9,231 bases of DNA from contig JALOLY010000053.1 in the NCBI GenBank assembly GCA_025455725.1, positions 1 through 9,231 on the forward strand, in the 5' to 3' direction. How positions within the stretch are numbered: position 1 is the stretch's first letter; every line of letters starts with the position of its first letter. Below, piece by piece: positions 1 through 7,245 of this stretch. The notes beneath the pieces were generated by a model. It worked only from the letters and a program-made list of their open reading frames with translations. It ran no database searches and was not told the DNA's origin. The translations under genes were made by a program, and so were the position numbers. This DNA is from Amoebophilaceae bacterium. GTDB taxonomy: Bacteria > Bacteroidota > Bacteroidia > Cytophagales > Amoebophilaceae.

Positions 1-1
1 C

Positions 2-1063
2 TGGCATCTGACGTTGCTGTACTGTCTTCCCTTCACCAGCACGGTGATGTTCCTGCTCACCCAAGGCAGTATAGAATGGCTCATCAATGTGGCGCTGACC
101 ATCATGTTCCTCATTGTACTGGTAGACTGGCTGAGCTTTGTCGTGCTTACCGCGCTAGGCGTGTTACTGGGGTTAATGTTCTACACACTAGCCATAGGTC
201 CCATCCAGCTGCAGCTAGATTTTAGTACGAGGTATTTGCTGGTGTATACCTGTATTTTTTCCACTCTTATCGCCTTGATATTTTCTAGACGCAGAGAGCA
301 ACACCTCGAGGCCAAGCTCAGGGAGATCAGTGACCATCACCACGCCAATAGACCTGCGGCTGCGGATGTGTACCCGGCAGTATGTAGAATCGTTACCATG
401 ATTGAGCAGCAAGTCATGGAGTTCTCTAGTAGTTATCGGCAGCAGTTTGAGGCTCCTATACAACTCACCCCACGGGGAGATAAGTTAACCACACCAGATT
501 GCCTCCTCTACTTATTTCCTACGGCATTAGAGATCATTAAGCAAGGGGCCGATATGGATCATCACCTCGTGCAGGAGCTCAAGCAAGCCCACATTGACCC
601 GCAGGCCAATCTTCTCTCTCTCCAAACTTGCGTTACCTCCATCTTAGAAAACTATAAGGTCCTAGATCAACAGTATGTTACCATAGACAGCACATCCCAA
701 GATTATCTGGTCTACGCATCGTTCGCCCATTTACAATACGCACTGATTCATGTATTACGTTTTATTCATGCCCATGATCTAGACACAGGTATCAGTCTGA
801 AGATTACCCAATCAGAGGGAATTCACATTGGGCTCAATGGTAAGTCTTTGCCATATGCTGCCATACAACAATTATTCTCCCTCTTCCCAGCCCAAACATC
901 AGCCAAGCATCCGGGTCTCGCCATTAGTAGGCTGCTGATAGAGGCACACGATGGTCAATTGCTGTGCAAGACCCGCACCATAGGTCGGTCTCTCTACACG
1001 GAGTTTATATTATTTATCCCTCCCGCTGAGGTGGGGACGCGAGAACATTCTTCGCCTACATGA
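2..1063 (+). CDS. Membrane sensor-kinase-like protein with degenerate ATPase domain (5' partial)
   Basis: The frame is open to the left edge, so the TTG at 14 is probably not the real start and the gene begins outside the window. Counting from that TTG, hydrophobic segments lie at about residues 1-15, 23-38, 39-60 and 74-91. A basic RRR stop-transfer and a cytoplasmic part of about 255 residues follow. The tail (about 235-340) resembles a histidine-kinase HATPase fold, best seen in GLAISRLLIEAHDG, which matches the usual GLAISRxIVExHGG block. The N-box asparagine and the D-box DxGxG are not present: the matching segments read LIHVLRFIHAH and GLNGKSLP. No convincing phospho-acceptor HExxxP is visible. 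The YCLPF and VDWLSF segments recall the membrane part of CqsS/LqsS-type autoinducer kinases, a weak resemblance recalled from memory. I infer a pseudokinase or a diverged sensor. It lies upstream of the atp operon on the same strand but is separated from it by over 500 bases. Confidence 0.55.
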   Translation, partial: WHLTLLYCLPFTSTVMFLLTQGSIEWLINVALTIMFLIVLVDWLSFVVLTALGVLLGLMFYTLAIGPIQLQLDFSTRYLLVYTCIFSTLIALIFSRRREQHLEAKLREISDHHHANRPAAADVYPAVCRIVTMIEQQVMEFSSSYRQQFEAPIQLTPRGDKLTTPDCLLYLFPTALEIIKQGADMDHHLVQELKQAHIDPQANLLSLQTCVTSILENYKVLDQQYVTIDSTSQDYLVYASFAHLQYALIHVLRFIHAHDLDTGISLKITQSEGIHIGLNGKSLPYAAIQQLFSLFPAQTSAKHPGLAISRLLIEAHDGQLLCKTRTIGRSLYTEFILFIPPAEVGTREHSSPT

Positions 1064-1598
1064 CTTGGTCTAGCCGCTAAAAGTTAGGGATAGTTCTGAG
1101 GCTTCCTGTTGCATGATAATGGTGGCAAACACGCCCCCATCTTTAGGACAACTAGCGCATTGGGTGTTATTGTCCAGTAGGGGGTGTGCACCATCGCCTT
1201 AATGGGGTTACGCATCTGGAGAGGAACAAAACGACGCTCCATAAAGCCTTGCCCTTGGCGAGATACTTGAACCTGCATAAGGCTGCTGAAGAGTTGAAGA
1301 CGAGGAGCTTTGACGTGTTGCATATGCATGCTTGTTGAGTTGATACAAGATTGATTATGATTGTATGGTGCTCCTGTCGTATTTGGTCACTACTCAAGTC
1401 TTATCTCTCTAACGTGGTCGTGAGGCCCCGGAGGCAGAATTTGAAATCCGAAATCCGTTTGCTAACTTGCCCTACTCGTGATGTCAAGGTTTTACTCTTT
1501 GCCCGACTGCAAGGCGTTTTCGGGGCGTGTCGCGATCATGTTGCCGGAACAAGATTAACGATGTCAGCATGGCTTTTTGCAAGCATGTGTGTAACGCA
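1064..1598. other. Long intergenic region with coding-like scraps, no confident gene
   Basis: This stretch of about 535 bases separates the sensor-like gene from atpB. On the minus strand, 1070-1175 reads in one frame as a coding-looking tail containing TQCASCPKDGGVF and ending at a TAG near 1072. Upstream of it on that strand, other frames contain pieces such as VSRQGQGFMERRFVPLQMR, so a decayed minus-strand gene is possible. On the plus strand, an 83-codon ORF (1351-1602) ends in an ATGA overlap with atpB. No family was recognised for any of these pieces. The promoter of the atp operon should lie here, but no clear Bacteroidota-type TTTG / TAnnTTTG pair was found. Confidence 0.5.
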
Positions 1599-1602
1599 AT
1601 GA
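1351..1602 (+). CDS. Doubtful small ORF overlapping the atpB start by ATGA
   Basis: An 83-codon frame runs from a TTG at 1351 (first ATG at 1357) to a TGA at 1600-1602. That stop overlaps the chosen atpB start in the sequence ATGA, an arrangement typical of translationally coupled genes. The product is rich in Arg and Cys, has no clear membrane segment and matches no family I recognise. It does not resemble AtpI or AtpZ, the small membrane proteins often found ahead of atpB. The overlap may be chance, and parts of the other plus-strand frames over the same bases look equally coding-like, so this is a low-confidence call. Confidence 0.15.
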   Translation: MIMIVWCSCRIWSLLKSYLSNVVVRPRRQNLKSEIRLLTCPTRDVKVLLFARLQGVFGACRDHVAGTRLTMSAWLFASMCVTQ

Positions 1603-2627
1603 GGCGCACTGTTTATAGCAGGGGCTTCTTGGTTGCGCTCGTATTGCTCTCCGCTGCCAACATGTGGGCTAAAGATGTGCCTAAGAGGGAGGCCGATGAT
1701 TTTATCATGCACCATGTTAGGGATGCACATCATTGGCACTTCGTTACTGTTGGCCATACCCACGTTACACTCCCCCTCCCCATTATCATTTATGCGGCAG
1801 ACGGAGGCCTGCAAGTGTTTTCCTCTAATCGTTTTGTAGATATACACCATCAGCGTGTAGCCTATCAAGGCTATGTGCTCAATGACGACGAAAGGATTAC
1901 TGCACTAGACCAGGGTCGTGTTTTTTATGACCTATCTATTACCAAGAACGTAGCAGCTATGTTGGTCAGTGTGTTGATGCTACTGACTATTTTCCTGGTT
2001 ACTGCCCGACGCTACAGACACAGTCCACAAATAGCGCCGCATGGATTCTGGGCGTTGCTGGAGATGCTCATTTGTTTTGTCAGAGACGAGGTAGCTATAC
2101 CCAATATTGGTAGCAAGCATTACAAGCGGTTCATGCCCTATCTGCTCAGTATGTTCTTTTTCATTTGGCTCAATAACTTGCTCGGACTGCTGCCCGGAGC
2201 TGCTAATGTCACAGGCAATATCTCCGTGACCTTGGTGCTTGCCCTGTTCACTTTTATATTGACCAACCTCAGTGGTAATAAACATTACTGGGGGCATATC
2301 TTGAATACACCTGGCGTGCCCAGATGGCTGGCACCTATTATGATCCCTGTGGAGTTGCTTGGTCTCTTGACTAAGCCTTTTGCACTCATGGTGCGGCTGT
2401 TTGCCAATATCACCGCAGGTCATATTATTTTGTTGAGCATTATTGGTCTGGTATTTTCTTTGAAAAGCACTTGGGTAGGATTTATTAGTGTTCCTTTTGG
2501 CGCTTTCATGTTTTTACTTAAGCTGCTTGTTGCTTTCCTCCAAGCCTATATCTTTACGCTACTTTCGGCCATCTATTTGGGTGCAGCCGTAGGAGGTGGG
2601 CATGAACAGGAAGAGGTAGACGGCTAG
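1599..2627 (+). CDS. atpB: F1Fo ATP synthase subunit a
   Basis: Subunit a of the membrane Fo sector forms the half-channels that carry protons to and from the c-ring. The start at 1599 is chosen over the in-frame upstream start at 1527 because it gives a clean signal-peptide-like N terminus (MRRT, then hydrophobic residues 9-20, then NMWAKD), as expected for Bacteroidota subunit a; the 24 residues before it look unrelated. The product is 342 residues. A predicted external domain (about 25-105) carries the phylum-typical HHVRDAHHWHF. It is followed by membrane helices with the conserved NNLLGLLPG block and KPFALMVRLFANITAGH, whose Arg266 corresponds to the essential stator arginine (E. coli aR210). 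The last helix contains AYIFTLLSAIYLG, the usual C-terminal signature. It is the first gene of the operon, 37 bases before atpE. No Shine-Dalgarno is visible. The gene looks intact. Confidence 0.95.
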   Translation: MRRTVYSRGFLVALVLLSAANMWAKDVPKREADDFIMHHVRDAHHWHFVTVGHTHVTLPLPIIIYAADGGLQVFSSNRFVDIHHQRVAYQGYVLNDDERITALDQGRVFYDLSITKNVAAMLVSVLMLLTIFLVTARRYRHSPQIAPHGFWALLEMLICFVRDEVAIPNIGSKHYKRFMPYLLSMFFFIWLNNLLGLLPGAANVTGNISVTLVLALFTFILTNLSGNKHYWGHILNTPGVPRWLAPIMIPVELLGLLTKPFALMVRLFANITAGHIILLSIIGLVFSLKSTWVGFISVPFGAFMFLLKLLVAFLQAYIFTLLSAIYLGAAVGGGHEQEEVDG

Positions 2628-2664
2628 CATTTTTGTACTTGTATCATTCCTAAATAGATTACTT

Positions 2665-2910
2665 ATGTTGACGATGATGTTATTGATGGATGCAAGCCTG
2701 GCACTTTTGGGTGCAGGGATGGGTGCCGGTGTGGTTACCTTAGCTGCTGCCCTTGGTATTGGAAAGATTGGTGCTGCTGCTATGGAGGCTATCGCAAGGC
2801 AACCAGAGTCTAGCAGCAAAATACAAACGGCGATGATTATTGCTGCTGCTCTGATCGAAGGCGTTGCTCTGTTTGGGGTGTTGATCTGTCTATTAATTGC
2901 CACTAAGTAG
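2665..2910 (+). CDS. atpE: F1Fo ATP synthase subunit c
   Basis: This is the 81-residue proteolipid that forms the rotating c-ring. It is a hairpin of two hydrophobic helices (about 10-40 and 54-78) joined by the polar loop ARQPE (44-48), which contacts the gamma and epsilon subunits. The Gly/Ala-rich first helix (GAGMGAG, ALGIGKIGAAA) is typical. The ion-carrying carboxylate is Glu65 in AAALIEGVALFG. The residue after it is Gly, and the Gln/Ser/Thr set of known sodium-binding c subunits is not obvious, so proton coupling is the likelier reading (inference). ATGs at codons 1, 4, 5 and 8 could all serve as starts; the first is taken. It lies between atpB and atpF, with 65 bases before atpF. Length and motifs are normal. 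Confidence 0.95.
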   Translation: MLTMMLLMDASLALLGAGMGAGVVTLAAALGIGKIGAAAMEAIARQPESSSKIQTAMIIAAALIEGVALFGVLICLLIATK

Positions 2911-2975
2911 TCTTATCATCTTACCATAGGCGGTTACTGAGATTTCTAGCTCACTTGCTCTAACTGTGACAGCGC

Positions 2976-3470
2976 ATGAGTTTAATTACACCTGATTTTG
3001 GACTTTTTTTTTGGCAGACGGTAACGCTACTTGTCGTTTTGTTGATCTTAGGCAAGTTTGCCTGGGGTCCGATTCTGAGGGCTATTCAGGACCGAGAGGA
3101 GAGTATTAAAGAAGCCTTGCGAGCCGCTGAAGTAGCCCGGGAGATGACAGCACAAGTCCAGGCTGATAGAGAAATATTGCTGGGCACAGCCTATACAGAA
3201 CGAGCAAGGATTATTGAAGAAGCAATGGCAACCCAACGATGCATCATCGATGAAGCCAAAGCAGAGGCCGAAAGGGTAGGCAAGAAAATGATGGAGAAGA
3301 CTAGGGAGCGCCTAGCGAGAGAGCATGAAGCCTCCTTGAGCACATTACAAAACCTAGTGGCTACGTTGTCTGTACAAATTGCAGAGAAGCTGCTGCGCAA
3401 CGAATTGCAGCAGCAGCACACGCAAGAAAGTTTAGTTCAGCAGCTCATCAAAGAAGCCCGTTGGGTTTGA
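2976..3470 (+). CDS. atpF: F1Fo ATP synthase subunit b
   Basis: Subunit b is the peripheral stalk that holds F1 still while the rotor turns. The 164-residue length is normal. One N-terminal membrane helix (about 8-28, including FFWQTVTLLVVLLILGKFAW) is followed by GPILRAIQDREESI, the classic junction sequence of bacterial b subunits. The rest is a long charged helix rich in Glu, Ala, Arg and Gln (about 38-160) suited to the right-handed b dimer, ending in the delta-binding region. The start MSLITPDFGLFFW matches the usual short polar lead before the membrane helix. It sits 65 bases after atpE and an unusually long 120 bases before atpH. After its TGA the same frame stays open for 17 codons starting with GTG, probably by chance. 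Confidence 0.93.
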   Translation: MSLITPDFGLFFWQTVTLLVVLLILGKFAWGPILRAIQDREESIKEALRAAEVAREMTAQVQADREILLGTAYTERARIIEEAMATQRCIIDEAKAEAERVGKKMMEKTRERLAREHEASLSTLQNLVATLSVQIAEKLLRNELQQQHTQESLVQQLIKEARWV

Positions 3471-3590
3471 GTGGAAGTTCGGGAATTGACCAAAGGCTAC
3501 TGGCCAGTGGTGCATGCGTTTTGATGGGGGCGTATACCTAAGTAATGCTCATACTACTTGTAATCAACCAGTAAGTAACCAGGCTGTCAC

Positions 3591-4133
3591 ATGAACAAAG
3601 TTGCTTCTAGGTATGCCAAAGCCCTGCTCCAGTTAGCCGTTGAGCAAGGTATCCTAGAGCGTGTACACACGGATCTGCTCGGTTTTGATCGGGTATGTGC
3701 TGATAACAAGGGCTTGGCGGCTACACTCAAAAACCCTACGATCCAGCACGACAAGAAACTGACGATACTGAAAGTCATTTTTCAGGATAATGTGCATAGC
3801 CTTACGCTTAATTTCTTGGCCATGATCACTCAGAAATGCCGAGCGTCCCTGTTACCTGCTATCGTCCGAGCCTTTTTGACTCAGTATAACCAGCACCAAG
3901 GTATTCAAATAGCCCATGTCACCACGACGTTTCCATTGACTAGCCGGCTCATCTTGCAGTTGCAGGAGATTGCACGCAGAATATCTCCGTGCCGACACAT
4001 TGTGCTCGATCAATACATCGATTCAACCCTCATAGGCGGTTATGTGCTACAGGTAGGAGATAAAAGGGTTGACCAAAGCTTGCGCAGAAACCTGCTTACG
4101 CTACAAAAAAATTGTGTAACAGAAGGGTATTAA
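3591..4133 (+). CDS. atpH: F1Fo ATP synthase subunit delta
   Basis: The delta subunit caps the F1 head and ties it to the b stalk. At 180 residues it has the family length. The N terminus, MNKVASRYAKALLQLAVEQG, is the standard delta opening (xxRYAkALxxlA). An alpha-helical N-terminal domain follows, with the expected FLAMITQKCR segment near residue 80. The C-terminal domain ends with IGGYVLQVGDKRVDQSLRR, the conserved IGGfvlxigDxxiDxSv block. Both domains are in one frame without interruption. It is 57 bases ahead of atpA. No Shine-Dalgarno is seen before the ATG. Nothing suggests decay in this gene, in contrast with the gene that follows. Confidence 0.93.
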   Translation: MNKVASRYAKALLQLAVEQGILERVHTDLLGFDRVCADNKGLAATLKNPTIQHDKKLTILKVIFQDNVHSLTLNFLAMITQKCRASLLPAIVRAFLTQYNQHQGIQIAHVTTTFPLTSRLILQLQEIARRISPCRHIVLDQYIDSTLIGGYVLQVGDKRVDQSLRRNLLTLQKNCVTEGY

Positions 4134-4190
4134 AGGAATGATGCCGTGGGTATCCGGTGTATTGAATCACTTAAGTCATAATATCATTCG

Positions 4191-5620
4191 ATGAGTATAC
4201 GACCTGATGAAGTAACTTCCATACTTAAAGAGCAGCTTGCTGGCTTAAAAACCGAAAGTGAACTAGAAGAAGTAGGTACTGTTCTGCAGGTGGGAGACGG
4301 TGTTGTTCGCATTTATGGCCTCATGAAGGTACAAGCCGGTGAGCTCATAGAATTTGAGAATGGCCGCAAAGGCCTTGCACTGAATCTCGAAGAAGACAGT
4401 GTAGGTGCTGTTGTACTCGGTACTACCCAAGGTATCAAGGAAGGCTCTACCGTCAAAAGGACAAAGCGGATTGGATCCATTAAGGTGGGTGAGGGACTGC
4501 TGGGTCGTGTTGTGAATACCTTGGGCGAACCTATTGATGGGCGTGGGCCCATTGAAGAGGTATTACTCGAACTACCGCTAGAGAGGAAGGCACCCGGTGT
4601 CATCTATCGTCAGCCCGTTAACGAACCACTACAAACAGGCATCAAGGCTATCGATGCCATGATTCCTATTGGAAGGGGACAGAGGGAGCTCATCATTGGT
4701 GATCGGCAAACAGGAAAAACAACTATAGCACTAGATACAATCATCAATCAGCGTTCCTTCTTTGAACAGGGCGCGCCTGTTTACTGCATTTATGTGGCGA
4801 TAGGGCAGAAGGCTTCTAACGTGGCGAGTGTGGTAGCCATCTTAGAAAAGCATGGTGCTATGGAATACACTGTTGTTGTGGCGGCCACCGCAGCTGAACC
4901 CGCCGCGCTGCAATACTACGCACCTTTTGCTGGGGCTGCTATCGGGGAGTACTTCAGGGATACAGGCAGGCCAGCACTGATTGTTTATGATGACCTGTCC
5001 AAGCAAGCGGTAGCTTATAGGGAGGTTTCTTTGCGGTCAAGGGAGGGGGATCCCTGACAGCCTTGCCTATCATCGAAACACAGGCTGGCGATGTCTCTGC
5101 TTATATACCTACCAACGTCATCTCAATCACTGATGGTCAAATATTTTTAGAGAGTAATTTATTTAACGCAGGTATCCGTCCTGCCATCAATATAGGGCTC
5201 TCTGTGTCTCGAGTGGGAGGTGCTGCACAAATTAAGTCGATGAAAAAAGTGGCGGGCACCTTGAAACTAGACCAGGCTCAGTTCCGGGAGCTAGAAGCTT
5301 TTGCCAAGTTCGGTTCCGATCTCGATGTAGCTACACAGCGGACGATTGATAGGGGGCGTAAGAACCAAGAGATACTCAAGCAAGTCCAGTATGCGCCAGC
5401 ATCCGTTGCACAACAGGTAGCAGCCCTATATGCTTCTATCAACGGGTATTTGGACAAGGTTCCCATAGCGCATGTGCAAGACTTTGAAAAGGTATACATG
5501 GATCTCCTGGAGTCTCAGCATGGAGAAACTTTAAATAAGATTGCGGCAGGCAATTGGAGTGATGAGGTCACTGCCGTACTCATGGCAGAGGCTAAAGTGC
5601 TTGTGCAGAGGTACCAATAA
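4191..5620 (+). pseudogene. atpA: F1Fo ATP synthase subunit alpha, internal deletion plus frameshift
   Basis: Alpha is the non-catalytic nucleotide-binding subunit of the F1 hexamer. Two frames together give most of it. Frame one (4191-5057) runs from MSIRPDEVTSILKEQL through Walker A GDRQTGKT (residues 170-177) and LIVYDDLSKQAVAYREVSL (263-281), then seven unrelated residues and a TGA. The second frame picks up at about 5036 as VKGGGSLTALPIIETQ and continues to 5620. It includes the arginine-finger segment SVSRVGGAAQ and the C-terminal domain. The very conserved part expected between them (LLRRPPGREA, PGDVFYLHSRLLERAAK and a linker) is absent. The two parts sum to about 475 residues against roughly 525 in relatives, so about 50 codons are lost, and the frame change requires a net loss of 3n+1 bases. 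No full-length alpha can be made from this sequence. A programmed frameshift would not restore the missing residues. A sequencing or assembly error remains possible. Confidence 0.9.
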
Positions 5621-5712
5621 GCACCGATGAAGCAGCAGGCACGTCTATGTTTTGAGTTAATATTCAGCGTCAAAAAAGTAGGTTCTCTATAACCCAATGC
5701 ATCACCTTCATC

Positions 5713-6600
5713 ATGCCTAACATTAAGGAAGTAGTTAACCGGATCAGCTCAGTCACTTCTACCCAGCAGATTACCAAGGCTATGAAAATGGTGGCTGCTG
5801 CCAAGTTGAGTAAAGTACAACATCAGGTCCTACAAATGCGTCTTTATGCCGAAAAGCTTACTACTATGCTGGAAAATGTGACAGCTGAGATCGGTATAGA
5901 TCAGCTGCCTTTACAGTGCTACACGGAAGAACGCTCAGTAAAAAATTTACTACTTGTGGTGATGAGTTCAGATCGAGGGCTTTGTGGTTCTTCTAACGTC
6001 AAAGTTTTTAGAAGCGTGCTCCACTATCTCCAAGTAGTAGTGCATGACTTGAATCCAGCGCAAATAACGGTGCTGCCGATTGGGAAAAAAGCCCTTGCAT
6101 ACTTCAAAAAAAGTGCATTCAGGCTCATTCCAGATTATGTAGGCCTCTCTCACCATTTGGTCTTTGAGCATATTAGCCCGGTGGCTGATTTTCTATCAGA
6201 CGCCTTTTTAAAGCACACTTATGATCAAATCTTATTGGGCTACAACATGTTCCAAAGTGCTGCCACCCAGGTACCTGTTGTAGAGCGGTTCCTACCTATT
6301 GCGAGATCTACTACCCATACTGCCAGTCAGGAAACGTTGATCGACTACATTTACGAACCTTCCAAATCAGCTTTGATGGAAGTGTTGTTGCCACGTGCCC
6401 TGCAAGTTCAGCTCTACAAAGCACTGCTAGAATCCAATGCCTCGGAGCATGGCGCTCGCATGACGACTATGAGCAAGGCCACGGACAATGCTGAGGGGTT
6501 GCTTAAGGCGCTTCGGCTTACCTACAATAGGACGCGGCAGGCAGCGATAACACGGGAGATCGCTGAGATTGTAGCTGGGGCGGAGGCACTTGCGATATAA
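5713..6600 (+). CDS. atpG: F1Fo ATP synthase subunit gamma
   Basis: Gamma is the central shaft that rotates inside the alpha/beta ring. The 295 residues match the family length. The N-terminal helix has MPNIKEVVNRISSV, then TQQITKAMKMVAAAKL (18-32), the usual gamma signature. The Rossmann-like middle domain contains SSDRGLCGSSN (85-95), the conserved sDrGLcGgxN block. The C-terminal helix holds MTTMSKATDNAEGLL and TREIAEIVAGAEAL, again the family signature. It follows the broken atpA by 92 bases and is the last atp gene here; atpD and atpC do not follow. No ribosome-binding site or obvious downstream terminator is seen. The gene appears intact, so any loss of the enzyme must be recent or not real. 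Confidence 0.95.
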   Translation: MPNIKEVVNRISSVTSTQQITKAMKMVAAAKLSKVQHQVLQMRLYAEKLTTMLENVTAEIGIDQLPLQCYTEERSVKNLLLVVMSSDRGLCGSSNVKVFRSVLHYLQVVVHDLNPAQITVLPIGKKALAYFKKSAFRLIPDYVGLSHHLVFEHISPVADFLSDAFLKHTYDQILLGYNMFQSAATQVPVVERFLPIARSTTHTASQETLIDYIYEPSKSALMEVLLPRALQVQLYKALLESNASEHGARMTTMSKATDNAEGLLKALRLTYNRTRQAAITREIAEIVAGAEALAI

Positions 6601-6631
6601 ACAGGTGTACATCGTTTTTAGGCTCAACGAA

Positions 6632-6850
6632 GTGCTGAATTCATCAAGGAAGCTATTACTGCGTAGTATATTTTGGTTATTTTTCCCTCTCTTAGGCTGT
6701 TTTTCTGCCTCCACGCAGGCCTGTCTCTGTCGGGTCGTTTTCCTCAAGGAATTGCTTTGTATTGTTAGTGTCCTTCGCACAGAGGTCCAAAGCTGGGCAC
6801 TGCATAGCAGCCCCATAAGCTATACATTCCAAGACCTTTATATGGTATAA
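6632..6850 (+). CDS. Possible small lipoprotein-like ORF or fragment
   Basis: Starting at a GTG at 6632, the frame encodes 72 residues. The N terminus looks like a lipoprotein signal: basic residues (R6, K7, R11), a hydrophobic core (about 12-21), then PLLGC with the lipobox Cys at position 23. After the Cys there are only about 50 residues and no recognised domain, so it may be the 5' remnant of a longer lipoprotein gene or a chance frame. The same frame is open upstream to a TTG at 6590 inside atpG. No ribosome-binding site is visible. I do not recognise a family. Confidence 0.25.
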   Translation: MLNSSRKLLLRSIFWLFFPLLGCFSASTQACLCRVVFLKELLCIVSVLRTEVQSWALHSSPISYTFQDLYMV

Positions 6851-7082
6851 GATCAGCTATATGAACATTTCCATAGTTGACGAAAAAAGTTTCTTTACAA
6901 TCATACTAGCTTATCCTCTTTTTAAAGGAGAATTCAAGGGTGGCACGGTGTCTAGTCAGCAATGGGCAGCAGGACCAAGCTATTGGACTGTGTCTTCATG
7001 CTTAAACTTGTCATGCAAAGGGGGTTTACATTCTATGCGTTGCAAAGGCAATGTTGTCTTGAGCGTATTGCTAGAGCTATCT

Positions 7083-7232
7083 TCAGGTATGTTGGTTTGG
7101 TTCATGACTACCTTGTGCAACAACGCTGGGGTACTGTTGCCATCCACTAGGCACCCTGTAAGTCGCAATAATTTCTGCAATGGTCTCCAGGCTATCTTTC
7201 ATTGGAAGGATAGTAACTCGTTTCTTCTCCAT
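7083..7232 (-). CDS. Doubtful 49-codon ORF, unrecognised
   Basis: An ATG at 7232-7230 on the minus strand opens a frame of 49 residues ending at a TGA (7085-7083). The first 30 residues (MEKKRVTILPMKDSLETIAE, continuing IIATYRVPSGW) have a balanced, protein-like composition with an amphipathic stretch. The last 15 residues do not. A stop codon lies two codons upstream of the ATG, so nothing extends it. It may be a fragment of a decayed gene or chance. No family is recognised. Confidence 0.15.
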   Translation of the reverse strand: MEKKRVTILPMKDSLETIAEIIATYRVPSGWQQYPSVVAQGSHEPNQHT

Positions 7233-7245
7233 ACCTTAGCAATAG

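Noticed and set aside
1320..1331. GCATATGC palindrome followed by ATGC
   Set aside because: Short, simple palindrome with no matching copy or gene context.
1332..1361. TTGTTG-18-TATGAT promoter-like pair
   Set aside because: Fits a sigma-70 pattern, but Bacteroidota promoters follow a different consensus; it is about 240 bases from atpB, and such matches are common by chance.
1443..1457. Tandem GAAATCC repeat
   Set aside because: Only two seven-base copies, expected by chance at this length.
1468..1542. MoaD-like VKVLLFARL in the ORF before atpB
   Set aside because: Short resemblance to the start of MoaD without the rest of the fold or the C-terminal GG.
1980..2423. 147-codon minus-strand ORF
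   Set aside because: Lies entirely within the well-supported atpB gene.
5000..5070. Programmed ribosomal frameshift in atpA
   Set aside because: A frameshift alone would not restore the roughly 50 missing conserved residues, and no slippery heptamer with a downstream structure is evident.
6695..6725. Small AGGC/GCCT hairpins after atpG
   Set aside because: Four-base stems with no following T run are too weak for a terminator call.
6427..6816. 129-codon minus-strand ORF
   Set aside because: Overlaps the conserved 3' end of atpG and has low-quality composition; it is a shadow frame.
6876..6905. TTGACG with nearby TACAAT
   Set aside because: The spacer is only about 13 bases, too short for a working promoter, and no gene follows convincingly.
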